The notes under the pieces were generated by a model. The model was given only the letters and a program-made list of their open reading frames with translations. It did no database searches and was not told the origin of the DNA. Of a stretch of 64,000 bases of DNA, positions 7,762 to 15,005 are shown piece by piece. The stretch is from Coriobacteriaceae bacterium (GTDB lineage: Bacteria; Actinomycetota; Coriobacteriia; Coriobacteriales; Coriobacteriaceae), in the NCBI GenBank assembly GCA_902399975.1, contig CABOHA010000001.1, forward strand, positions 397,397-461,396. Reading direction: 5' to 3'. Each line of letters begins with the position of its first letter. Position 1 is the first letter of the stretch. The translations under genes and the position numbers were made by a program.

Positions 7762-8595
7762 ATGGAAAACGAGAACATCACCGCCGTCGCCAAGGGCAAG
7801 CCCTCCGGCTACAAGGTCACCAAGAAGGACCTGCGCAACGCGAACTGGCGCTGGCTCATGAGCGTGTGCACCTTCAACTACCAGACCCAGCAGGGCGCCT
7901 CAGTCGCCTACGCCCTCTCGCCGGTCCTGAGGAAGATCTACACGAACGACGAGGACTATAAGCAAGCGCTCAACAACCACTTCCGCTACTACAACACCCA
8001 GCCTTGGCTCGCCGCCATCATCCTTGGCGCCTGCGTGGCCATGGAGGAGCGCGACGGCCTAGCGGCGGCGGACGCCGTCCAAGACCTGAAGATCGGCACC
8101 ATGGGACCGCTCGCCGGCGTCGGCGACTCCCTGCTCATGACCATGATCCCGACCATCATGGGCTCCATCGCCGCCTACATGGCCATCGAGGGCAACCCCG
8201 TGGGAGCCGGCATCTGGTTCGCGCTCATCCTGGCCATCTTCTGGGTCCGCATGCACGCCCTCGAGTTCGGCTACAAGCAGGGCGTGAAGCTCGTCACCGA
8301 CTTCAGCGAGAAGCTTCCCAACCTCACTGCCGCCGCCTCCGTGCTCGGCCTCACCGTGGTCGGCTGCCTCATCGCCTCGGTCATCGGCGTCACCTGCCCG
8401 ATTAGCTTCAGCTTCGGCGACGTCGCGATGGAGATTCAGCCGCTGCTCGACAAGATCCTGCCTGCCATGATCCCCGCCGCCATCACGGGAAGCGCGTATT
8501 ACCTTCTTACCAAGAAGAACGCGAGCATGACGGCCCTCATCCTCGTGGTGATTGTCCTCGCGATGGTCGCCTCCGCCGCCGGCATCCTCGCTTAG
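7762..8595 (+). CDS. PTS mannose/fructose/sorbose family IID component
   Basis: A 277-aa IID protein. The motifs NWRWLMSVCTFNYQTQQGAS, YNTQPWLAAIILGACVAMEE and GTMGPLAGVGDSLLM are characteristic. The C-terminal part has membrane helices. IID exists only in mannose-class permeases, so it fixes the transporter class. Sugar specificity cannot be read from sequence alone. Neighbouring GH172-like and fructokinase-like genes point to a fructoside. Confidence 0.93.
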   Translation: MENENITAVAKGKPSGYKVTKKDLRNANWRWLMSVCTFNYQTQQGASVAYALSPVLRKIYTNDEDYKQALNNHFRYYNTQPWLAAIILGACVAMEERDGLAAADAVQDLKIGTMGPLAGVGDSLLMTMIPTIMGSIAAYMAIEGNPVGAGIWFALILAIFWVRMHALEFGYKQGVKLVTDFSEKLPNLTAAASVLGLTVVGCLIASVIGVTCPISFSFGDVAMEIQPLLDKILPAMIPAAITGSAYYLLTKKNASMTALILVVIVLAMVASAAGILA

Positions 8596-8621
8596 CTTCG
8601 ACCCAAGAGATTGGTGAATCA

Positions 8622-9020
8622 ATGAGAAAGATAGTTGTGGCGAGCCATTCCCTTCTCGCCCAGGGCTTCAAGGACACCCTCGAGTTCCTTACGGGTAAGG
8701 GCGACGCCGTCAACGCCGTGTGCGCCTATGTGAACGACAACGGCGAGGGGCTCGACGCGGCGGTCGAGGCGGCTCTTTCGGGCACTGACGAGGTCGTCGT
8801 CCTTACCGACGCGTTCGGCGGTAGCGTGAACCAGCGCTTCTCCCGCTTCGCCTCCGACCGGATCCACGTGATCGCGGGTGTCAACCTCCCGCTCGCCATG
8901 ACGGTCGCGCTCGCGCGCCCCGACGAGAAACTCGACTTCGATGCCCTCGTCAACGAGGCGCGCCAGCAGATCATCTACGTGAACGGTGTCAGTTCTGCCG
9001 AGTGCGACGACGACGAATAG
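8622..9020 (+). CDS. PTS mannose-family IIA component
   Basis: A 132-aa IIA domain beginning MRKIVVASHSLLAQGFK, with His9 as the HPr-phosphorylated residue. The LTDAFGGSVNQRF segment is typical of the EIIA-Man fold. It is separate from IIB, unlike E. coli ManX. The LevR-type regulator upstream carries its own EIIA-like domain, which would report the same phosphorylation state. Confidence 0.88.
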   Translation: MRKIVVASHSLLAQGFKDTLEFLTGKGDAVNAVCAYVNDNGEGLDAAVEAALSGTDEVVVLTDAFGGSVNQRFSRFASDRIHVIAGVNLPLAMTVALARPDEKLDFDALVNEARQQIIYVNGVSSAECDDDE

Positions 9021-9032
9021 AGGAGGTCAACG

Positions 9033-10157
9033 ATGAGAGAGTTCCTTAAGGACGTGTGGATGCACGGCGGTGAGGAAAGCCGCGCCATCACCCCCGAGAA
9101 CATCACGGGCGAGAAGGGCCGCGCCGCCATGTCGGCCAGCCACCTCGGCGTCGGCCGCAAGGGCTCGTGCTGCGTGCCCCTTGAGTCCGGCGAGACCATC
9201 ACGCTCGCGGACATCGAGGGCCCCGGCATCATCCGCCACATCTGGATGACCGTCCCCGACAAGACCGCCGCCGGCAGCTTCGTCATGCGCGACCTCGTGC
9301 TGCGCTTCTACTGGGACGACGAGGAGACCCCCTCGGTCGAGTGCCCTGTCGGCGACTTCTTCTGCAACGGCTTCGGTGAGCGCGCCATCGTCAACTCAAT
9401 GCCCATCTGCGTGAACCCGACGGGCGGCATGAACTGCTACTTCGAGATGCCCTTCAGGAAGCACGCCAAGGTCACGCTTACGAGCGAGCACCCCGGGTTC
9501 ATTAAGTACATCTTCTACACGTTCAACTACGCGCTCACCGACGTGCCGGACGACGCCATGTACTTCCACGCCCGCTTTAACCGCGAGCGCAGCACCCGCA
9601 GGGGCGTCGACTACACCGTGCTCGACGGCGTGCGCGGCAAGGGCTACTACGTCGGCACCTACATGGCCCTGTGCGCCCTGGAGCGCTATTGGTGGGGCGA
9701 GGGCGAGATGAAGTTCTTCCTCGACGGCGACGAGGAGTTCCCCACGGTCACCTCGACGGGAGCCGAGGACTACTTCGGCGGTGCCTGGGCCTTCCTCGAC
9801 AGGCCGCCCCACGCGCTGCCCGAGGCGCAGTGCTTCAACACGCTGTTCGCCGGCTACCCGTACCGCTCGACGCGCGACGCCACGCGCGATCGCTTCAGCG
9901 CGGGCAAGCCGAACCCGAATCCGATGCTCGCGACTAACGACGACGCGCTGCCCAGGCACGGCCTCTACAGGTGGCACCTTCCCGACCCGATCTCGTTCAA
10001 GGAGGACCTGCGCGTGACGTTCCAGGACCTCGGCAACGATGACATCAAGCTCTACGAGCGCGAGGACGACATCTCCACCGTCGCCTACTGGTACCAAAGC
10101 GAGCCGCACGCCGTGCTCGCCCCGTTTGCCGCAAGGCAGGACCGCGTGCCCAGGTAG
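9033..10157 (+). CDS. DUF2961 protein, GH172-type glycoside hydrolase
   Basis: A 374-aa cytoplasmic protein with no signal peptide. GPGIIRHIWMT near the N-terminus and STGAEDYFGGAW near residues 240-252 match DUF2961. Characterised members form family GH172, acting on difructose dianhydride I, alpha-D-fructofuranosides or D-arabinofuranosides. Position between a PTS and a fructokinase-like gene suggests it hydrolyses an imported (phospho)fructoside. Start ATG follows GAGGAGGTC. The family assignment is strong, the substrate is inference. Confidence 0.8.
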   Translation: MREFLKDVWMHGGEESRAITPENITGEKGRAAMSASHLGVGRKGSCCVPLESGETITLADIEGPGIIRHIWMTVPDKTAAGSFVMRDLVLRFYWDDEETPSVECPVGDFFCNGFGERAIVNSMPICVNPTGGMNCYFEMPFRKHAKVTLTSEHPGFIKYIFYTFNYALTDVPDDAMYFHARFNRERSTRRGVDYTVLDGVRGKGYYVGTYMALCALERYWWGEGEMKFFLDGDEEFPTVTSTGAEDYFGGAWAFLDRPPHALPEAQCFNTLFAGYPYRSTRDATRDRFSAGKPNPNPMLATNDDALPRHGLYRWHLPDPISFKEDLRVTFQDLGNDDIKLYEREDDISTVAYWYQSEPHAVLAPFAARQDRVPR

Positions 10158-10236
10158 GGTCGCCTCGAAACAAGCCAACGTTATGGGCGCCCGCGGTTGA
10201 CCATGACTGCGGGCGTCCCTTTGTAAGGAGGATCAC

Positions 10237-11121
10237 ATGAGCGAAAAGCAAATGAGGCTCGGCGCCCTCGAAGCCGGCGGGACCAAGATGGTCTGTGCCG
10301 TGGTGTCCGGCGACGGCGAGGTCCTCGACCGTATGGAGACCCCGACGCTTACGCCCGCCAAGACCGTCCCGCAGATGATCGAGTGGTTCACCGCCCGCGA
10401 TGTGGACGCGTTGGGCATCGGCGCCTTCGGCCCGACCTGCGTCGACCCCAACGACGAGCGCTACGGCTCCATCCTCCAGACGCCCAAGCTCGCGTGGCGA
10501 GGCCATGGTCTTCGCGCCGCGTTCGCCGACGCCCTCGGGATTCCGGTGGCCTACGACACGGACGTGAACGTTGCCTGCCTCGGCGAAGTGGTCTTCGGCT
10601 GCTGCAAGGGGCTCGAGGACGCCGTCTACGTGACCATCGGCACCGGCGTGGGCGCGGGCGTCATGTGCGCGGGCAGACTCCTTCACGGCATGCTGCACCC
10701 CGAGGCCGGTCACATGCTGGTAAGGACCCGTCCCACCGAGGAGGGACGCTGCGTCTGCCCGAGCCACGCGAGCTGTCTCGAGGGGCTCGCCTCCGGCCCC
10801 GCCATCGCCGCGCGCTGGGGAAAGCCCGCGGCCGAGCTCGCGGACAACGATGAGGTGTGGGCGCTCGAGGGGGATTATCTGGGGCAGATGTGCGCGAACC
10901 TCGTGCTCATGTACTCGCCTCGCCGCATCGTCCTCGGCGGCGGCGTGATGCACCAGGAGCAGCTCTACGGCATCGTCCGCAAGAAGACCCTCGAATATCT
11001 GGGTGGCTACATCCAGACCGCCGAGCTTAAGGACATGGAGAGCTACATCTGCGCCCCGGGCTGCGGCGGCGACCAAGGAATCCTCGGCGCGGCCGAGCTG
11101 GCAAGAAGGGCGCTCGCGTAA
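10237..11121 (+). CDS. ROK family sugar kinase, fructokinase-like
   Basis: A 294-aa ROK kinase. The N-terminal GALEAGGTKMVCAVV phosphate loop, GIGAFGPTCVD, TIGTGVGAGV and the zinc site (HPEAGH then CVCPSHASCLEG) are all present. The EAGGTK start resembles bacterial ScrK-type fructokinases. It would phosphorylate free hexose, probably fructose, released by the GH172-like enzyme. It has its own strong ribosome-binding site (AAGGAGG) 79 nt after the hydrolase and is followed by a terminator. Confidence 0.85.
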   Translation: MSEKQMRLGALEAGGTKMVCAVVSGDGEVLDRMETPTLTPAKTVPQMIEWFTARDVDALGIGAFGPTCVDPNDERYGSILQTPKLAWRGHGLRAAFADALGIPVAYDTDVNVACLGEVVFGCCKGLEDAVYVTIGTGVGAGVMCAGRLLHGMLHPEAGHMLVRTRPTEEGRCVCPSHASCLEGLASGPAIAARWGKPAAELADNDEVWALEGDYLGQMCANLVLMYSPRRIVLGGGVMHQEQLYGIVRKKTLEYLGGYIQTAELKDMESYICAPGCGGDQGILGAAELARRALA

Positions 11122-11153
11122 CTTGCGCTCTCTCCGCCATACAACGCGTTAAG

Positions 11154-11203
11154 AAAAGACGAGCGCTTCTTGCCAATTGAGCGGCAAGAAGTGCTCGTCT
11201 TTT
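11154..11203 (+). terminator. Terminator closing the PTS operon
   Basis: AAAAGACGAGC (11154-11164) pairs with GCTCGTCTTTT (11193-11203), and the inner CTTCTTGCC/GGCAAGAAG arms extend the hairpin. The symmetric A and T flanks let it work on both strands. Confidence 0.9.
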
Positions 11204-11236
11204 GCATTTGTTTTTGGGCAGGACGCCCCGCCTCCA

Positions 11237-11458
11237 CTAGAGTCCCTGGACCGCCACACCCACGAGGTTTGGACCGGTGTGGACAAGAAGCGCGGGGCTG
11301 ATGTCGGAGCGGACGACCTCCACCGCGTTGGCCACGCGCTCGCACAGGGCCTGCTCCATGCGGTCGTAGAGGTCGGCGTGGGCCGAGGTGCGGCTCGCGG
11401 CAAAGCGCACCTCGGGGTGCTTCTCGACGATGGCGGCGATGAGCTTGACCTCGGTGCG
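11237..11458 (-). pseudogene. DegV-family fatty-acid-binding protein, C-terminal fragment
   Basis: About 74 codons ending LLVHTGPNLVGVAVQGL, the C-terminal DegV motif (xHTGPxxxG) after a VEVVRSDISP strand. DegV proteins bind fatty acids for the FakA kinase. Everything upstream is missing. The frame runs back into the start of an IS200-type tnpA gene in another frame, so the fragment was created by insertion and decay. Confidence 0.6.
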
Positions 11459-11571
11459 ATGCGGTACTTGCACAGCCATTTCGTGTGCGCGAGGCTGTTG
11501 GCTTTCTGGGCCACAGCAATCACCTTCCCCCTAGTATGATGACCTGAACAATCCTCATGCTAGGGGGAAGG
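11459..11571 (-). mobile_element. IS200/IS605 left-end hairpin with 5' fragment of tnpA
   Basis: On the minus strand a GTG at 11523 opens a frame reading IAVAQKANSLAHTKWLCKYR, the N-terminus of the Y1 transposase TnpA. It breaks off after about 22 codons into degV sequence. Just upstream lies a hairpin: CCTTCCCCCTAG (11523-11534) with CTAGGGGGAAGG (11560-11571), extendable to 17 bp through a wobble. Such end hairpins are what TnpA recognises. The following TTTTT also makes it a plus-strand terminator. Confidence 0.65.
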
Positions 11572-11598
11572 TTTTTGTCGCGTAGCGGAAATTGGCCT

Positions 11599-11665
11599 CC
11601 ACCCGCTGAGCGGGTGGCTTTCTATGCCGCGCGTGCCGCGCGGCACGGACTAAAGTCCATGAATA
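11599..11665 (-). mobile_element. Candidate IS605/TnpB right end (omega-RNA-like scaffold)
   Basis: Minus strand: a GGACTTTAGTCC hairpin, a GTGCCGCGCGGCAC palindrome, then AAGCCACCCGCTCAGCGGGTGG. This resembles the 3' end of tnpB elements, where such a hairpin pair forms the guide-RNA scaffold and transposon right end. No tnpB coding sequence remains. The identification is by resemblance only. Confidence 0.35.
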
Positions 11666-11670
11666 AAAAC

Positions 11671-11696
11671 GAGGAAGGCCACGTCCGGCCTCCCTC
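11671..11696 (-). terminator. Terminator-like hairpin, minus strand
   Basis: GAGGAAGGCC (11671-11680) pairs with GGCCTCCCTC (11687-11696) apart from one mismatch. On the minus strand it is followed by GTTTTT. No intact minus-strand gene lies upstream, so it may be left from a lost gene. Confidence 0.5.
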
Positions 11697-11718
11697 GCAA
11701 AGGGTCTCTGATTACTCC

Positions 11719-11827
11719 CACTCATTGGGGACAGACTTAAATGAGTGCTCTTGAAATGCCGGCGCCTGGGGACGTTCTTTTTCTGTCTGCAGTTTGGAAC
11801 GTTCCTTTTCTGTCGGCAGTTTGGGAC
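11719..11827. repeat. Hairpin and 27-bp tandem repeat
   Basis: CACTCATT (11719-11726) pairs with AATGAGTG (11740-11747). Two head-to-tail 27-bp repeats follow at 11774-11800 and 11801-11827, differing at three positions, each containing TTTTCTGTC and GCAGTTTGG. The near-palindrome GGAACGTTCC recurs at the repeat borders. The rest of 11572-12105 has no supported gene. Confidence 0.6.
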
Positions 11828-11929
11828 GGTCCTTAGAGCTGCAGCGCGCCATGAGCGACGAGGCGAAGCGGATCATCCTGTCTTTTGAGTTCTAAGCATA
11901 AGCCCCTGTCTCTGAGCAATGACCGGTTC

Positions 11930-12075
11930 GCATTTGTGCGTATTTGCGTGCGTGGGATTGCGTGAATATGCGTATAGATGCGCCGTTTACGGGATAAAAA
12001 TGACCGTTTAGCGGTTAGATACGCAAAAACGCGCACAGAAGCGCGTGTTTGTGCGAATATAGAGCTGTCAGAAAG
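11930..12075 (+). promoter_or_regulatory. Probable operator/promoter region of the oxidoreductase-deoR operon
   Basis: A run of short GCG-containing repeats (TGCGTATTTGCG, TGCGTGAATATGCG, TATAGATGCG) is followed by CCGTTTACGGG and a CGCGC-acagaa-GCGCG hairpin. A possible -10 (TATAGA) lies near 12056. DeoR-family proteins often bind such spaced repeats, and the operon's second gene encodes one. Autoregulation is inference. Confidence 0.35.
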
Positions 12076-12105
12076 CAAGGCGTTCTATGACACAGGAGGC
12101 ACATA

Positions 12106-13185
12106 ATGGCAGATTCCAAGCAGGCTCCGCTCGACGCCGCGGCAGCCGCCAAAGCAGCGTTCGCTTCGGTCCAGGACAAGCCGTTCCCCGACGATATTTT
12201 TACGGCTCCCGAGCTCCATTGGGCCGTCATCGGTTGCGGCGTTATCGCCAACCAGATGGCTCAGTCCCTTGCTCTTGCCGGTCGCAAGCTTGCGGGCGTC
12301 GCCAACCGTACGCTGTCCAAGGCTCAGGCTTTTGCCGAGCAGTATGGCATCGAGAAGGTCTACGACACGGTTGAGGACCTCTACGCCGATCCTGGCATCG
12401 ACGCCGTCTACATCACTACCCCGCACAACACTCATATCACCTATCTGCGCGCTGCCCTGGCAGCCGGCAAGCACGTGCTCTGCGAGAAGGCCATTACCCT
12501 CAATTCCGCTGAACTCGATGAGGCCCGTGCCATTGCCGCCGAGCACAACGTGGTCCTTATGGACGCTACCACGGTGCTCCACATGCCCTTGTATCAAGAG
12601 CTGCGTCGCCGCATGGATGCCGGCGAGTTCGGCCGCATGAACCTCGCTCAGCTCAACTTTGGTAGCTACAAGGAGTACGGCGACCTGACCAACCGTTTCT
12701 ACAATCGCAACCTTGCCGGCGGTGCCATGCTCGATATTGGTGTGTATGCCCTGTCCGTCATGCGCCTGTTTATGGCGAGCCAGCCCGCCGAGGTCGTGTC
12801 TCTAGGCAACACCTGCGAGACTGGCGTCGATGTTGCGGGCGGCATCGTCTGCCGCAATGCCGAGCAGCAGCTGGGCGTCGTGAGCCTTACGCTTCACTCC
12901 AAGCAGCCCAAGCGCTCGGTCATTAGCTTCGACAAGTGCTATATCGAGGTCAACGATTATCCGCGTGCCGATCACGCGACCATCGTGTGGACTGCAGACG
13001 GTCACCGTGAGGAGGTCCACGCTGGCACCGAGGCATACGCTCTGTGCTACGAGATGGCCGACCTGGAGAGGGCCGTTGCCGGCGATGATTCGAAGCGTGA
13101 GCTGCTGGATTATGCTTCTGATGTTATGGAGCTGATGACCAAGCTACGCGCCGACTGGGGAGTCGTGTACCCCGAGGAGGAGTAA
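12106..13185 (+). CDS. Gfo/Idh/MocA family oxidoreductase
   Basis: A 359-aa NAD(P)-dependent sugar or polyol dehydrogenase-like protein. The Rossmann motif VIGCGVIANQM sits near residue 43, after an unusual 40-residue N-terminal extension. YITTPHNTHITYLRAALAAG and HVLCEKAITLN follow, where Ala replaces the usual Pro of EKP. LAGGAMLDIGVYAL is the C-terminal domain signature. The ATG follows AGGAGG by 7 nt. The deoR gene starts 3 nt after its stop, so the two form an operon. The substrate is not evident. Confidence 0.85.
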   Translation: MADSKQAPLDAAAAAKAAFASVQDKPFPDDIFTAPELHWAVIGCGVIANQMAQSLALAGRKLAGVANRTLSKAQAFAEQYGIEKVYDTVEDLYADPGIDAVYITTPHNTHITYLRAALAAGKHVLCEKAITLNSAELDEARAIAAEHNVVLMDATTVLHMPLYQELRRRMDAGEFGRMNLAQLNFGSYKEYGDLTNRFYNRNLAGGAMLDIGVYALSVMRLFMASQPAEVVSLGNTCETGVDVAGGIVCRNAEQQLGVVSLTLHSKQPKRSVISFDKCYIEVNDYPRADHATIVWTADGHREEVHAGTEAYALCYEMADLERAVAGDDSKRELLDYASDVMELMTKLRADWGVVYPEEE

Positions 13186-13188
13186 GCG

Positions 13189-13935
13189 ATGCTAGCGGAA
13201 GATAGGCTCAACGCGATCGTGTCGATGGTTCAGCAGACCGGCTCGGTTACCGTGTCGGAGCTTGCCGAAGCCCTGGGCGTGACGGCGTCTACCATTCGGC
13301 GCGACCTGCAGACGCTCGACCGAGCACACCGTATCGCCAAGGTGCACGGAGGCGCGACAAGTCTGGAGCGCGCGCACGTGACGCGCGACCTAACGCTTAA
13401 TGAGCGCAGCGACCTCCATAACGATGACAAGGAGCGTATCTGCGCCCGTGCGGCGGCGCTTGTGGAGCCTGAGAGCTTTGTATACATCGACTCGGGCTCG
13501 ACGACGCTCAGGCTCATCGAGCATCTTCCCCACCTTGAAGATGTCACCTACGTGACCGATTCCGTGCTCCATGCTCAGCGCCTTGCTTTGCGGGGTATGC
13601 GTACCGTGGTGCTGGGCGGCGAGCTCAAACCCGAGACCGAGGCGCTCGTTGGCCCCGATGCCTTGGCAACCTTAGATCGCTACAACTTCAACTGTGGCTT
13701 TTGGGGCTCTAATGGCATCGCCGCCGAGCAGGGCTTCACGGCGCCCGATATCGAGGAGGCCCAAGTAAAGCGCATCTCGATGCGTCATACGGCCAAACGC
13801 TTCGTAATCTCGGACGCCAGCAAATTTGGCATGGTGGCGCCCGTCAAGTTTGCGGACTTCCGCGACGCAACGATTATTACCGCAGGCGAGGTCCCCGCCA
13901 AGTACCGGACAATGGACAACGTCGTCACGGTCTAG
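13189..13935 (+). CDS. DeoR-family transcriptional regulator
   Basis: A 248-aa DeoR/GlpR repressor. The N-terminal HTH reads VSELAEALGVTASTIRRDL, followed by KVHGGA. The C-terminal sensor domain has YIDSGSTTLRLIEHLP and GSNGIAAEQGF, the sugar-phosphate-binding signatures. It is co-transcribed with the oxidoreductase and probably controls it in response to a phosphorylated sugar. The ribosome-binding site GAGGAG lies in the end of the upstream gene. Confidence 0.9.
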   Translation: MLAEDRLNAIVSMVQQTGSVTVSELAEALGVTASTIRRDLQTLDRAHRIAKVHGGATSLERAHVTRDLTLNERSDLHNDDKERICARAAALVEPESFVYIDSGSTTLRLIEHLPHLEDVTYVTDSVLHAQRLALRGMRTVVLGGELKPETEALVGPDALATLDRYNFNCGFWGSNGIAAEQGFTAPDIEEAQVKRISMRHTAKRFVISDASKFGMVAPVKFADFRDATIITAGEVPAKYRTMDNVVTV

Positions 13936-13952
13936 CGACGGGAAGGCCAAAA

Positions 13953-14332
13953 CCACCACAAAGGGGACAGGCACCTTTGTGGTGGGTCAATGGAAAAGCG
14001 GCAACGACCATCCCGGGCGCTGCCACTTTTGTTGTCTACCGGTTTATCTAAATCTGTAACAACCAGACCGTTAAAAGCAGGCTAGATGTTACAGATCGAG
14101 ATACTTACGAACCGCGCCGTCCCTTTGTCTCAATCTGTAACATCTGGGACTGATTTTGCCGAGTTACTGTTACAGATTGAGATTATTCCCTTGAGGGGAT
14201 TCGAATGTCTCGATCTGTAACAGATGGACCGCAAAATGGGCTTTAGCTGTTACAGATCGAGATGTTTGGGAATCCGGCAGAGCCATCGCGGCAAAACCAC
14301 CACAAAGGTGCCTGTCCCCATTGTGGTGGTTT
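13953..14332. repeat. REPIN-like cluster of five hairpins
   Basis: Two outer hairpins, CCACCACAAAGG/CCTTTGTGGTGG (13953-13985) and AAACCACCACAA/TTGTGGTGGTTT (14294-14332), enclose three hairpins built on one sequence. These pair ATCTGTAACA with TGTTACAGAT (14052-14096), TCTCAATCTGTAACA with its complement (14128-14182, 15 bp) and TCTCGATCTGTAACA with its complement (14208-14262, 15 bp). The R/Y change in the last two pairs is compensated. Loop sequences differ. The downstream outer hairpin overlaps the rluA stop. No gene lies in this stretch. Confidence 0.8.
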
Positions 14333-14990
14333 AGGGCTCCCAGGGGCACGGGGCTTCGATGTGGATGTGCTCGCCGGTTACGGGATGCGTGAAGGACACG
14401 CTGTGGGCGTGGAGCATCAGGCCGCAGGGATGTGGCGTGCCGTAAAGGTCGTCGCCTACCAGGGGATGACGCTCGCTCGCCAGATGCACGCGAATCTGAT
14501 GCTTGCGGCCGGTGAGTAACTCGACATCGATATACGAGCGCGTGGGCAGACCACGACGGCTCTTAAGACGCTTGAGCACCTTCACGCGCGTTTGAGACGG
14601 CTTGCCGCTGGCGCCGACGCGCATCTTTCGGCTGTCGTGCCGGTCGCGGGCGATGGGCTTGTCGATGAGCTTCTCGTTCCAGTCGATCTTGCCCTCGGCC
14701 AGCGCCAGATAGTGCTTTTCGAAGGCGTGGTCGATGATCATCTGGTCAAAGGCGGGCTGCGTCTGCTTGTCGAGCGAGAACAGCACCACGCCGGTGGTGT
14801 CGCGGTCCAGGCGGTTGAGCGGCTGCATGTCGGTCGCGGCAAAGCCGTCGCCCATCGCCAGCAGCAGGTCGCTGGCGTAGTCGGTGAGCGTGCGCTCGCC
14901 GGTGCCGTCACCGTGGACGATCATGCCGGCGGGCTTGTCGATGGCCATGAGCCAGGCGTCGCAGTAGAGGACTTGAGGTTCTTCGTTCAC
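14331..14990 (-). CDS. RluA-family pseudouridine synthase
   Basis: A 219-aa enzyme isomerising uridine to pseudouridine in rRNA or tRNA. The catalytic Asp62 lies in LNRLDRDTTGVVLF. The motifs AIDKPAGMIVHG, GRKHQIRVHLA and HPLVGDDLYG are all canonical. No S4 domain precedes the catalytic core, so it resembles the short RluA/RluC-like group. It starts at GTG with AAAGG 7 nt upstream, 15 nt after the U32 gene, in the same minus-strand unit. Confidence 0.9.
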   Translation of the reverse strand: MNEEPQVLYCDAWLMAIDKPAGMIVHGDGTGERTLTDYASDLLLAMGDGFAATDMQPLNRLDRDTTGVVLFSLDKQTQPAFDQMIIDHAFEKHYLALAEGKIDWNEKLIDKPIARDRHDSRKMRVGASGKPSQTRVKVLKRLKSRRGLPTRSYIDVELLTGRKHQIRVHLASERHPLVGDDLYGTPHPCGLMLHAHSVSFTHPVTGEHIHIEAPCPWEP

Positions 14991-15005
14991 GTGTAAGCCT
15001 TTCGG

